Positions 1 to 11,687 of a stretch of 64,000 bases of DNA are shown one piece after another. The stretch is from assembly GCA_028554755.1 (NCBI GenBank), contig JAPTOF010000002.1, positions 9,535,001 through 9,599,000 of the forward strand, in the 5' to 3' direction. A model generated the notes under the pieces. It saw nothing but the letters and a program-made list of their open reading frames with translations. It did no database searches and was not told the origin of the DNA. Source of the stretch: Cordia subcordata. Lineage: Eukaryota > Streptophyta > Magnoliopsida > Boraginales > Cordiaceae. The position numbers and the translations under genes were made by a program. The stretch's first letter is position 1. Each line of letters starts with the position of its first letter.

Positions 1-1233
1 TGAGTAGTGAACTACCAGAATTCTCACAGAAGTTTCATGGTTATCCTAGGATAGATCTGAGCTCTAATAATTTTTCAGGTCCAATATTATCCATTCCCCC
101 TTATTGGGAAGTACTACATCTCTACAAAAATGAGATCATGGGATCTATTTCTTTTTGTGTATAACCTCGTCTGTCTTTTCTGGCTCTTTGGACCTCTCAG
201 ACAACCATTTTTCAGGAGATCCTCCCAACTGTTGGATGAATATGACACAGCTGAGAATTCTCAATCTAGCAAGGAATAATTTTTCTGGTCGAATTCCAGA
301 ATCCCTTAGCAATCTACTTTACCTTGAGATACGACACTTGAGTAACAATTCTTTTGCTGGTGAACTTCCTTCCTCTTTGAAAATTGCTTTTGGTTGAAAG
401 TCATTGATGTCGGAGGAAACAAGTTGTCAAGCAACATTCCAGGTTGGATAGGAACGCATCTAACACGTCTAGGTATCACACTGCTTGTACAATTTCTCTT
501 CTTTGGTTCAGATAAATATTTCAAGCTATAGTGACTCGTACATAAATATTTTTGGTTACAAGGATGCTGTGTTGGTCCAGTGGAAAATGCGAGTCAGAAT
601 ACAAAAAGTTACTCCAATATCTGAAAATCATTGATCTTTCTTGTAATAAACTAGTTGGACAGATTCTCTAAGAGATTGCAAGATTGAGAGGATTAATATC
701 CTTGAACCTTTCTAGCAACCATTTGACAGGTACCATTATTGAGTAGATTGGTCAAATGGAGACGTTAGAATCTCTTGATTTGTCCAAAAATCAACTTTCT
801 GGCAAGATTTCATCAGGCCTGGTGCCTTTAGATTTTCTTGCTTTTCTGAATTTGTCATATAATGACTTGTCAGGTAAAATTCATTCTAGCAATCATCTAC
901 AGGACCTTTGATGCCTCATCATATATCGGAAACAGCGAGCTGTGTGGCCCTCCTCTTAAACAATGTCCTTGGGGTGCTCTGGACACTCAACCTCGTCTTC
1001 CTGAGAAGAACAACAATCTCGGAGACGAAGATGATCAGTTCATAACCAAGGAGTTGTATATGTCTATGGGAATTGTTTTCATTTTCGGATTACGGGGAGT
1101 TTTTGTGATTCTGCTCAAAGCTTCACGGAGAAATGCCTACTTCAGGTTGTTGCAAAACGCAGGTGACTGGTTTTATGTGATGTCAAGGGTGTACATGGCA
1201 AGATTGAAGAGGATGCTAAGCCTAAATGGTTGA
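1..1233 (+). pseudogene. LRR-RLP pseudogene, 3' part only (psi-RLP1)
   Basis: This is the C-terminal half of an EIX2/Cf-type receptor-like protein. It enters from the left edge inside the LRR domain and ends with TM segment and tail at TGA 1231-1233. Reading frames change near 160, 397, 590 and 900. Stops interrupt the LRRs near 669 and 745. About 120 bp present in the intact paralogue (57573-57690) are missing at about 474, where the LRR text jumps from the IGTHLT region to the LYNF region. The C-terminal ELCGPPLKQCPWGALD motif, acidic stretch, TM segment and basic tail are well preserved. It was once a membrane receptor and cannot make one now. A short C-terminal ORF (862-1233) remains but lacks a signal peptide. 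The pseudogene call is firm; the part beyond the left edge is unseen. Confidence 0.93.
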
Positions 1234-2620
1234 TGGCATCAAGTGTGTGTAAATGTGAATAATTGATGATGATGCAGAGTTGTTTCACAAATTCCTCTTT
1301 TTCGTTTCAGTAATGGTGTGGAAGCCTGTAATAACCTATCAAAAAGAAAATAGATTCCTTTTGTGTGATACCTTTAGCAATTACTGTGTTACATTTAGAT
1401 TTTCCTTTGTTTGGACAAGTCATGTTTCTTTATTTTGGAATTATATTCGCATCTCTGAGTCCTCTAAGGACTTCTGAGATGAACTTCTTTTTGCCACGCC
1501 TACGATGAATCAAATATTTTTGCCTGATAGAACTTGTATTAGTTAATTAGATTCAACGTACGCAACTATGTTAAACAGGGGAAGTTGTATAAAATCTAAG
1601 GATGATTAAAGAATTTTTTTGATGGGAGCCATCCAATTTCTCCTCTTCTTTCTTTTTTTTTTTTGGTTGATTTCGGTCAATCCAAACATGTATGCCCAGC
1701 CAATCCAATTTCTTTCCAGGTCCATTAAGTCTAGGGCAATTCTGCAAAAATTTGAAGAACATAAGTGATTTATAAAGTAATTTTTAGTATCATAGATAGA
1801 TAACTAGCATATTCGATAAAATAGAGAGCACATCATGCATTTTACCCTGTATTTTCAGACCTTTTACATTAACCTCCTACGTTGCTTCACTTTTGTGCTT
1901 TTTTGTGTTATCTTAGCATTCTTTTGTTGAAAACTTTCACTTAGATAATTCCTTACATGATTATCTTTTTCTATTGATTTGAAATATCATAAGTAGAAAA
2001 TAAAGACGTAAAAGATTAATGATCATTTACAACTACTTTTAGATATCTTTTTAGATAAATGTATGTTATCTTTTCTATTTTGTCTAATTAGCTAATTACT
2101 ATTTTTATACTTTTCAAAACGTGTCACAGCTACAAAAGATGAGGAATGTTTGCTAATTATTAAATAGAGATTAAACTGCGAAAGCATGCTTTGTAAAATA
2201 TATTGCTACCAGAGACAAATGAAAAGGAAAAGAAAAGACAAACATTTGAAGCTTCTAGTCTACTGTGCCTGACAAAGGACGAATCTTAGAAGTCAACGAG
2301 AAAGACTTGGATATTCCAAATAGGCTATAAAAATTTTAAATAAAAGCTGTGATAAACCTACTTGTGGATAGAAAAAACTTGCTTAAATACCCCATATTTG
2401 TTCTCTATTCAACGCAAAAGTGTTCTATTTTTAAGAAGCAAACACCACGTTTCACTAAAATTGAACATTAATAGGATAATGCTCCTTTCTTCCGTCAAGG
2501 ATGTAAGGGAAAAAAATTAAAGTGATAATAGATACAACATGGGCAAGTATCTTACATTTTTGAACAACTGGAGGTAAGAAATACTTGTGAATTGATATAA
2601 ACAATCCTTAGGACTATGTA
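1234..2620. repeat. RLP 3' flank with cluster repeat module
   Basis: No gene is seen. The sequence matches the DNA after the other RLP copies (14949-15690, 28989-31440, 48317-49030, 58444-59880). From about 2205 to 2520 it holds one full copy of the window-wide repeat family: box A near 2307, box B near 2466, and the text 'ttgctaccag...aaatgaaaa' at its start. The conserved 3' UTR-like part includes a tract near 1321-1350 that matches the poly(A)-signal region of the intact gene. Confidence 0.75.
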
Positions 2621-2863
2621 ATGCTATGTTTGGAATAGACTTATTATAAGATGCTTATCTTATTGTCATGAAAGAGCGAGGTAATGTTTATTATCTCTTT
2701 TTATATATAAGACACTTATCACAAGTAATCTTGTAAAAACTTAAAATAAATCATACTTTTTATCTTAAAAAATATATAAGCAAATCATCCTTGACTTATT
2801 TTTTACAACTATAGATAAGACAACTTATAATAAGCATATTATGAAACTCAAAACAAACCATAT
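2620..2863. mobile_element. MITE with ~45-bp imperfect inverted ends
   Basis: The left end (atgctatgtttggaatagac, then ttattataagatgcttat) is echoed in reverse complement at the right end (2815-2863). No ORF lies inside. It resembles the better preserved MITE at 41123-41393, which shares the 'tgtttggaat...ttataagatgcttatc' terminus. I could not fix the target-site duplication, so boundaries are approximate. Probably hAT-like, by end sequence only. Confidence 0.5.
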
Positions 2864-3004
2864 TTTTCTACATAGAAAAATGAAATTATCATTGTTCTAT
2901 TTATTTATTGAGCTACTTGATTTTACTTTTTGTTTTATGTTTCAAAGTACTAGCTTGCAGTAAAAGAGTCATATATTGGGCTAAAAAATTTGGATTCAAT
3001 TTGT

Positions 3005-3005
3005 A

Positions 3006-3037
<32 letters not shown>

Positions 3038-3038
3038 A
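3005..3038. repeat. (TG)n(TA)n microsatellite
   Basis: A compound dinucleotide run. A second pair lies at 3411-3431 (AC)n and 3459-3487 (TA)n. The rest of 2864-3750 has no gene and no recognisable element. Confidence 0.9.
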
Positions 3039-3454
3039 TAGAATTTAAATTTTTCTAATTTTGAGCTTAGCTTGGAAAGCAAAATGTTTTTGTTTTGTCC
3101 TTGGGACTCCAATTATAAGTGGAAGAAACACTAAAAGAAAAAGATAAAACACGGAGTTGTACTAAAATATTAAACGAAGTGCATTTAATTATTTTCTTGC
3201 TAGCCCTTTCACAATTGAAAATTTGCAATTATTATGGTCTCTAAATTAAAGTCGTAGACTTTGCATGTTTGGCCAACATATTAAAGTGATAATTTGGGCC
3301 ATGAAAATTCTTTTCATCCCTGTTTCTTGTAGTCGGGTGGATTGGATTAAACTGCCCAACCATTTGCACCCTCAATTGAAAACACAAATATCATGAAATT
3401 TCTAGTCTATACACACACACACACATACACATGTTGGATAATGCATTGGAAATG

Positions 3455-3490
<36 letters not shown>

Positions 3491-3759
3491 TGATAGTTAA
3501 ATAGCTAATAATGATTAAAGAGAAAAGATAAAGTTACAAAGTTATTCTATAAGAGGAAAGGTAAGTAAATTTCTCCAAGCTTTTTCTCAGTATGATTTTA
3601 TTTATTTAAGTTGTAAGGGTAATTTTTTGTGTATATTTTTTCTACTTAGATGATATTTTAAGCTAAGATGTGATAAACTTTGAAGAGGAACAACTATATT
3701 ATTTAGCAATATAACTTAAATCTTAAATAAATAAAATTTAAGAGCTAAAGATTTTTTAA

Positions 3760-4130
3760 GGGATTTTTTTCACTTAAGCCCCTTAATGTATGAGGTCAAT
3801 GACATTTTCTCCTCTAATGTATATTAATAGACACTTAACTCCATTAGCTAACAATCAAACCCCTTAAACTTAACCCCGTTAGTTTTATTCCAAATTTGTC
3901 CTCAATAGTTTTTACTTAAAATAAACTTTAGGAAAAATATATTATTTCTCAAACCCAAAAAATATTTCTAATCTAAACTCTTGGCTCTGTGATAATCCTT
4001 TTTACCCTACTACAATTACAAATTTTACTGGTAAATTTATGCTTATTACCAACTATTATAAATGATTGAAATCCAAAATCTAGGACTTTTGTGTTCATAT
4101 ATACATACATACACATATATATATATATAC

Positions 4131-4180
<50 letters not shown>

Positions 4181-4763
4181 TATATGTTTGTGTGTGTGTG
4201 AGTGTGCATGTGTGAATCTACTACAACAAAGTAATTTTGGGTTTCAAAAAATTTTTGAAAGGTGTATTAATGTTTTTTTTAACTGTTTAAATTTTAGGTT
4301 TCGGTGAACACATTGGGTTGAATTGTTTAAATGCTTTGCAGCTTGTACGATAGTGTCATGACTTGATGTTTTTCCATTATCAATTATTCTTAAAAGATTA
4401 GAAATCTTATGTTTCTTATTTCTTTTTTTTCCCCTTCTTTCCATTTTTTTTTATGTCTTGTCATTTATCCACATCATATTTATGTATTAGTCAAATCCAA
4501 AATTTGTAACTATAATATGGTGAAAAGAATTATCACAGTTCCAATAATTTATATTAGTAATATATTTTAGGTTTGAGAAATGATATGTTTTGACTAGAGT
4601 TTACTATAAATAGAATTATTAAGGGAAATTTGGAATATAATTAATTGTGTTAATTTTAAAGGGATTTGACTATTGATCAATGGAGTCAAGTGGCTATTAA
4701 TATGCATTAGGATCCAAACTGTCACTAACGCCATACATCAAGGGGGTTAAGTGGAAAAATCTC
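3760..4763. mobile_element. MULE-type MITE, ~130-bp TIRs, 9-bp TSD
   Basis: The left end (gggatttttttcacttaagc onward) and the reverse complement of the right end (gagatttttccacttaaccc onward) match over about 130 bp with mismatches. The flanks carry a 9-bp direct repeat with one mismatch: attttttaa at 3751-3759 and atttcttaa at 4764-4772. Long TIRs plus 9-bp duplication are the Mutator-like signature. The inside is non-coding. The apparent Ile/Tyr ORFs at 3973-4307 are translations of the (TA)n run at about 4103-4200. Confidence 0.85.
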
Positions 4764-4772
4764 ATTTCTTAA

Positions 4773-6305
4773 TTAGTTATAAATCTATTCATGTTATTTT
4801 TGAGAAAGATTTGTATACATAATAATTTTTTTAAAATATATATAGACGATAAATAATTAAGAGCTAAAATTATTTTTACTTAGTTATAAATATATTAAAT
4901 GTTTAACATGATAATTTTTAATTATACCTTTGGCCCTCCCCCCAACTTTGAATCTTCGTTCCACCCTAGCTTGGAGGGTGTTCGAGAAGCGTGTGCCATG
5001 TCTTGTAATGATGATGTGTAGATCTTTAGACTGGATGCCAAAGTTGGCAGTAGTTGATTGTACTTTGTTATTGTCAATCAAGTTTTAGGGTCATTATTAA
5101 TTTAAGTCTATATTTGTTGGACCAGTTTTGGCTGGTTAATTTATGTGCATTTATATTTTATCAATGAAAAGTGTTTGTTTTAGAAGAAAAAAGAGAACAG
5201 ATATGATTTTGATATTTTAGTTATATCATTTATTAGGGAGGCCAAAATAAAAAATTTGAATTTATTCGAATTAGTTTATTCGAATTTTTAGAGTTGAAAT
5301 CAAACCAGGAAAGATTAACTGAAGCAGAATAGAATTTTTGGTTCACTCTAGTTTCAGTTTTCAATTAATAACTAAATGATGCTTACCCTAAAACATAATA
5401 GAAACTTTTAGAAAAAAAAAATAACCTTTCATAACACATAACTTTATAAGCGGCATTTAATGATTTTAAACTATTCACATTATTTTATTATAGTCTTATC
5501 AACAGTTCATAACAGTTAGATTTTGTTTATAACATCAAAACTTTATAAAAAGTTCTACTACCCATTTTAAGTTAATCCCTCAATGTTATAAACGATTATG
5601 AGTGTCAATATGTCAAATGTTTTTGTTCTTATTATTTCACTTTCAAAAACTTAGGGCCAAGTCAAGACATGGATGTTCCAAATAGATAGTAGAAACTTTA
5701 AGCAACAATTATGACAAACCTATTTGTGAATGGAAAAACTATGAGGAACTAAATTTATCATCCACACAATGACGGACCACACAAACAGTCTTAATTCTAA
5801 GAAGTAGACGCGACTTTTCGTCGAAATTTCTTAGGATAAGGTACTTCTAGTTTTAGATAGTGATTGCATTGAACTAGTTTTAGTTGCCACAAAATTTTCA
5901 AACAATATTATTATCAAGAACATTAATAGACAATACTCTTTTTCCCTCGCCGAAGACATACAAAATAATTCAGCACTTGACTATAAATCAAAAGGGGTCC
6001 AGCTACAGGCACTCCGTCAAAGACGTAAGAAATAATTCTTCCGTCCTTTGCTGAATTTTCAAGTTGGGATCAATTCTTTCAGATGTAATTAAGTGCAAAC
6101 AATTATGTGAAATAGGGGACATGGTATATATTTTATCATATGTTCAGAAAATGGTATGAATTCAGAGAAAATCCGTGAGTTAAGATTCATACGTCAACTT
6201 CAATGCAATCTAACGCTATGCATTTTGGGATAAGGCAATATCTAGAATTTGCATTTAATGGAGACTAAAAATATGATATTTAATATTAATACAGATAAAA
6301 TCCTT
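4773..6305. other. Gene-free interval with degenerate cluster repeat
   Basis: No gene is seen. The stretch 5640-6060 is a divergent copy of the cluster repeat, with box A at 5672 and box B at 5918. The part at about 4920-5180 differs in composition from its surroundings and ends in an A-rich stretch. It could be a decayed retroposon, but I see no motif to prove it. Confidence 0.5.
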
Positions 6306-6314
6306 CAAAAGTTC

Positions 6315-7127
6315 GGTAAATTGCACAGAACCCCCTTGTGTTTTGTTGTAAGTGTGCGTTTACCCCCCTGTGATTTAAAAATTATTTAGTTACCTCTCTG
6401 TGCTTTCCAAAAGTGAAATACACACACTCATTTTTCTAACGCCATTAGTTTTGGCTAATGAAAATACAAAAAGACTAATTTGTCCTTTAAACCCAGGGGA
6501 TAACGATGCACTTATTGCAACCACAAAGGGGTACGACACACTTATGACAACCAACAGGGGGTACAGTGCTATTTATCCTATTTAATTGGAAACGTAGAGT
6601 AACTAGTAATTAGTCAATTAATTAATAATTAAATAATTGATTAATTAATTAATCAAATAATTAAAAATTAAAATTAATTAAATAATTAATTTAATTAATG
6701 AGACGGTGGTTGTGCGATTATGATAACAGTGAAGGTTAATTTCTTTTCTTATTTTTCATTTTCTAATGACAAAAATATTTACTTGTAATAATGAAATAAA
6801 ATACAAATATGTTTGTAGTATAATTGGTTAAAATTTACATATTTTAAACTAAGATCAATGGTTTAAGTCTTTTCTCTTACAAATGTTTTTTCAAAACAAA
6901 AAAGGAAGGGCATTTTTTACCAAAATCAAGTTTAACAGCAAAAAAACTAAGCTAAGTCGCAAGTCCGCCATGTGTACCACACGCTAGGTTAAATCTAAAG
7001 GAAAAAGTAACGGAAAGGGGTGCTTCACTTTTGGAAAGCAAGGGAGGGTAACTAGCTAATTTTTAAATCACAAGGAATAAAGGCACACTTATGACAAACC
7101 ATAGAAAGGTTTTATGCAATTTACCCT
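6315..7127. mobile_element. MULE-type MITE, ~110-bp TIRs, 9-bp TSD
   Basis: Termini ggtaaattgcacagaacccc and, in reverse complement, gggtaaattgcataaaacct begin long inverted repeats of about 110-130 bp. The flanking 9-bp repeats are caaaagttc (6306-6314) and aaaaagttc (7128-7136), one mismatch. No transposase is encoded. The short ORF at 6400-6585 lies in TIR sequence and is not a gene. Confidence 0.85.
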
Positions 7128-7136
7128 AAAAAGTTC

Positions 7137-8580
7137 ACGTGACTTTGAGAAAATAATTAGGATGAGAAGTGGCTAGCTCAAATTCATCTACCTAATCTTG
7201 CAAAACTCATCTTTTAATGTGTTATTGGCAACTCATCCAGAACAAGGTATTTTTGAAACATCTCTTTCCCTTTTTCTTTTTTGTTTCTTTTTCCTTTTTT
7301 TTTGGGTGTAGTGGGCGACCGCAAGGGGGTGGGGTAGGTGGGGGGTGGAGGTGGCCAAGAGGGGGTCGCTTTGAGGAAGGCTTAAAGCCTATTACACAAT
7401 AATCAACTAAAGATAGATTTCGCCCCTTCCATCTTTTGCCAAGAAAATCAACAACTAGCTTAAGAGATTTGAAGGATAGATAAAATTTTCATAGAAGTAC
7501 AGAGGTATTTTTCATATGTACATAAAGAAAACCATAGAATAATTAGATCACTTATTATACTCTTTTGTTGAGATGATTAGACTAGAGGGTTATAATTAAA
7601 AGACCCAAGGTTTAAATATCAATTATGTTGACATTTTGTTTTAACTTGCATCTTGTTTATATGTCCTTGATGTTCAGTTTGACAATATAAGTTACAAGTT
7701 ACTTTTCAATTCTACTTTAACCAAATACCTACCATTTATTTTGTACTTATAACTTCTATTTAAACAGGTAATTACTTTAATATAAAAAATTTTAAAGTAA
7801 AGTTACTTAAAATCAAAATTACTTTGAGTACTTTTTCATAAGTAAAATCAAACACCCTATCAATAAATCTAAGAAGTAAACACAACATCTCATTGAATTC
7901 TCTTTGGATTACATAATTCTAATTTCATATAGTGATTAACTTTCATTGGTACATATTTTCCAAGCAAGGCCAACACTCTCAGGTGTCGATTTGTAAAATG
8001 AAATGAATTTAGATGGAACGGAATGAGCTTGGGAATAGAACAAACTTATTAAGAAATATACCATGCTACGTATATACTCTAGGAATGATAGTAGGAATGG
8101 ATGTATTAGTTCTAAATTTATGTTTGGCAATTAGCATACCAACATGGTATTGGAAATAATTTATATAAAAAGTCAAAATTACCCCTATATTATTATATTG
8201 TATACATTATAACAAAAAAATTAATTATACAAAATATTACTAAAGAATCCTATCAATACTGGTGTAAAGTATATTTATATTAATAGCCTTAATAAAAATA
8301 ATAATGATGATAATATATGTGTAAATATATGAATATATAATCTAGTGAACTTTTTATTTTTGTTTTTGTTTTTATTTTTATTTTTATTTTATTTTATTCC
8401 CTATTTTTATTTTTAAATTTAAATTTTTATTTTTAAATTTATTTTCTATTTTATTATTAATTTTGATTTTTAATTTTGATATAAAATGCTAAAGGTTAAT
8501 TTTTGAAAAATTATTTTAGTCATTTGCCGAAAATTTCATTCCCACAAACATGGGAATGAGTTATTACTCCCATAGGTTTT
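7137..8580. other. Gene-free interval; G-rich patch and A/T pentamer tracts
   Basis: No gene is seen. 7313-7370 is a strikingly G-rich island (runs of 4-6 G) in otherwise AT-rich DNA. 8340-8500 is TTTTTA/TTTTAA low-complexity sequence. Much of 7560-7990 matches 18640-18990 and 51960-52290, so it is another old cluster duplicate. Confidence 0.6.
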
Positions 8581-8582
8581 GT

Positions 8583-9130
8583 AGAATATATTGCTACCAC
8601 AAACAATCAAAAGAAATAAATAAAAAAGACAAGATTCGCTGACCCCCAATAAATACAACACACAAGACAAGTCTTCTCAAAGGGTGAAAGAGCCTTCGAG
8701 ACTTGAGAATAGAAGCTCCTGGTTTGCTTTAACTAACAAAGGACTCTTGAAGTCAATAAGAAAGACTTGGATTTCTGAAAAGACCGCAAGAACTTTAAAT
8801 AAGAGTTGTGATAAACCCACTTGTGGATAGAAAACACCGTCATGTAGATACCTCATATATGTTATCTATTAAGTACAAAAGTGAACCACAACAAACAATC
8901 TTATTTATAATAAGCCAACACCATATGTCATTGAAATTTCTTAGGATCAAATACTTTCAATTTGAGATAGCAATTGAACATTAGTGCGATGATGCTCTTT
9001 GTCGTCTATCAAGGACGCAAGGAAAAAAAATTAAAGTGATAATAGATACAGCATGAGCAAGTATTTTATATTTTTGAGCAAGCGGAGGTAAGAAATGCTT
9101 ATGAATTGATTTAAACAATCCTTAAGCTAC
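8583..9130. repeat. Cluster repeat module, RLP-upstream type
   Basis: Matches 12361-12740, 21283-21436, 26598-26990 and 54588-54990, the last lying upstream of the intact RLP. Box A is near 8766 and a diverged box B near 8965. No RLP start follows here, so this is a detached copy of RLP upstream DNA. Confidence 0.7.
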
Positions 9131-9882
9131 AACTTTCACGCTTTTGTTAATCGTCTAAAAATATTTTAAGTTCACAAGTGTGCACTAAATATTTGGATTT
9201 TGCATCAGGATCATAATAAATGATATATCTTGATTGAATGATCTGTTAGGAATTTTTTTCCCAGTCATTCAAGAAATGAAGAAATGACAACATGTAAGAT
9301 CAGTATAGTTCAAAGGAAAAAAAAAAAAAGAAAAGAAAAAAAGAAGATCAGTAATCATTTTGTTATAAGATAATGAATTCAAGATAACATTTGCATAAAC
9401 ATTGTAGAATTTAAAATTAGGAACACTTATTATTCTTTACCATTCTTAGAATTGTAGACTTTTAACTTGGGATATTCTAGATAGAAAGCAAAATAATTTG
9501 AGTCTGTTTGCCCTGGCTTTTTGATGTCGAAAAGTACTTCCCCGTGAGTTTAAAAGTCGAAATTAATGTGTTTGGTCCATTTTTAAAAATTTTTTACATA
9601 AAAGCCAAAACTAAAGAAAGTTGAACTATTAAAAGCTCCAATTTGAAATTTTATTAAAAAGGCTTTGGAAAAGCTATTTTTACATGATCCAAGAAATTAA
9701 TTTTCTTTTTCTCCTAAAAAATAATAAATCATGTTTTTAAATTTTAATATTATCTTCAAAATAGCTCAAAATTAAACTCTTAAAATACAAAGCCAAACAA
9801 TCAACGTTTTTTATTCAACAACACTTCTACAAAAGTTTTACAATTCAATAGCTCAAAACTCATGATTAGTTAAACTGTGCCT
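9131..9882. other. Gene-free interval
   Basis: No gene is seen. 9785-9882 is the same module ('aaaagttttacaattcaatag' region) found before the cluster repeat at 20540-20640, 25247-25350 and 53865-53945. The rest is AT-rich and unassigned. Confidence 0.5.
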
Positions 9883-11687
9883 TGTTAGAATTTTTTTATT
9901 AAAATTGCAGGCTACTATTGAATGAGATATTTTATGATTTCGAAAATGGGTTGAGATTGGCCAGTAAATCCCAAAATATGATTTATCATGATTCATTCCA
10001 GTTGGGCTAAGTTTGTCTCATTTAAGTTATTTTCTATTGGGGTGATTTGCCAGGTGTAGAGTTTGTAAAGTATTAGGACATCTTGATAGGAGAGCCCGCT
10101 AAAGCTTTTTAAGGTTAAGCTCTCTCTAACATCCAGAATACTAATAGTCTATAAATAGGCTATTAAAGTTGGTTTGTAGTCTATTAATAGGTTATTAAGG
10201 TTGGTTTGCCCCATTGAGAGCCACCATATAGGACTTGAAGAGGGAGAAACGCTGCTATAGTTTTATTGCAGAATTCGCAGGATTATGGCAAGAAAAGTTT
10301 CAATGGTTTCAAATCAAGGTATGGTTCAAATATTATTTATTTAATTTATTATTATAGTATTTTTATTTTTGGTATTAGATTTGATAAATTCTAACAACTG
10401 GTATCAGAGCCACTAATATCAAAATAAGAACCAGTATAAGAAAAAAGGGGGGTTGGGGGGATTTCCTTTATATTAAATCGGTCAAGGTCAAATTTGAAAA
10501 ATTTTCTATACGTGTAAGTTCATGCATTTCATGATGAATTAATACACATGTGTCAAACTGATAGACTTAGACAGTTTTACCAGATGACTCCTTCATGAAC
10601 TTTTTCTTATATATGCTGTTTTATGACTATTTGACATATTATGCCTACAAAGAATAATTTTGGTTGAAGATCAGCAAAAAATATAATAATTGGTAGTGGT
10701 GCTCGGCTGATCTTTAATGTTCCATGTCTTAAAGGTTCATGAATGATGATGATCTACTGTTCTTGTTTTCCTTATTTTTTTGGAACCCATCTAAGAGAAG
10801 CTAAAGACGTTGCCTTGAAAAGAAAATATGCAATCAAGATAGTTGTTGCTTCAAAAGCATTAATATATTAATTCATCATTGCAACAAAGATTGACAGCAA
10901 CCTTTTGTGTTATTAGGATTTCATGAACGTCATAATCCTTCGGACTCCTTTTTTATTAAAATTTAATTTATTATTTTCCATGAGATTTATTTAGTTAATG
11001 TCTATGTTTTTGGTTTTGTCAATTTATTTTGTTGACCTGGGTGAATTGCTGTGAAATTTCATGAAAATTTACTGTAGTTTACCACGTCAAGTAAAGATGA
11101 CTTAACGTTGATTTATTTTTCGTTACCTTTTGATTGATATACAATCAAGCTTCCAGTCTAATGTGCTATTTGGGGCCCCAACATTAGCAATACCATGTTA
11201 TTGCTAAAGTTTTAATTGTCTTCTCACAATTTAATTACCTATGAATTTTACATGCATAATTTATGTCGAATCTCTTTTGCGACAATAGCATTATATACGA
11301 GCATTCATAGATTTTGATCACGGGATTACCAAAGGTGACTATAATAGTTTCCACTCAAGAGTTCGCTTTTAATAATTCTATCCACAAAATTTTCATGCAA
11401 GTGTGGGTTTACATATACTGCCTAGCGGAACTTGATCCTCGAACATATGTGGAAATATATTATAAGGATGAAGGTGATAAATCAATTCTAAAAAACTCAG
11501 TGTTCTACTTGCTTGATCGAGTACTAAATCAAGTACTTCATGATGCCACAGTTTTATTGCAGGATTCGCAGGATTATGGCAAGAAAAGTTTCAAGGGTTT
11601 GAAATGAAGGTACAGTTCAAATATTATTTATTTAATTTATTATTACAGTATTTGTATTTCTAGTATTAGATTTCATAAATTCTAACA
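9883..11687 (+). mobile_element. Small non-autonomous LTR retrotransposon (copia-type PBS)
   Basis: The 5' LTR is 9883-10396 (TGTTAG...CTAACA, 514 bp). A primer-binding site TGGTATCAGAGC lies at 10399-10410, the usual match to initiator-methionine tRNA. The 3' LTR survives only as its last 138 bp (11550-11687, matching 10259-10396). Target-site duplications are tgcct (9878-9882) and tgctt (11688-11692). The paralogous sites at 20620-20640 and 53935-53955 lack the element and read straight through, confirming the insertion. No gag or pol motif is visible in the 1.15-kb interior, so it could only have moved with help. Confidence 0.88.
11314..11607 (+). CDS. Unrecognised ORF inside the small LTR element
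   Basis: A 97-codon open frame counted from its first in-frame start, running from the interior into the truncated 3' LTR. The protein (begins MITGLPKVTIIVSTQEFAFN) is not low-complexity and not a gag, protease, RT or RNase H motif that I know. It may be a captured piece of a host exon or chance. Its last ~19 codons are LTR sequence. I assign no function and doubt it is translated. Confidence 0.25.
   Translation: MITGLPKVTIIVSTQEFAFNNSIHKIFMQVWVYIYCLAELDPRTYVEIYYKDEGDKSILKNSVFYLLDRVLNQVLHDATVLLQDSQDYGKKSFKGLK

Noticed and set aside
3973..4307. ORFs on both strands rich in Ile and Tyr
   Set aside because: They are translations of a (TA)n run inside a MITE, open by composition only.
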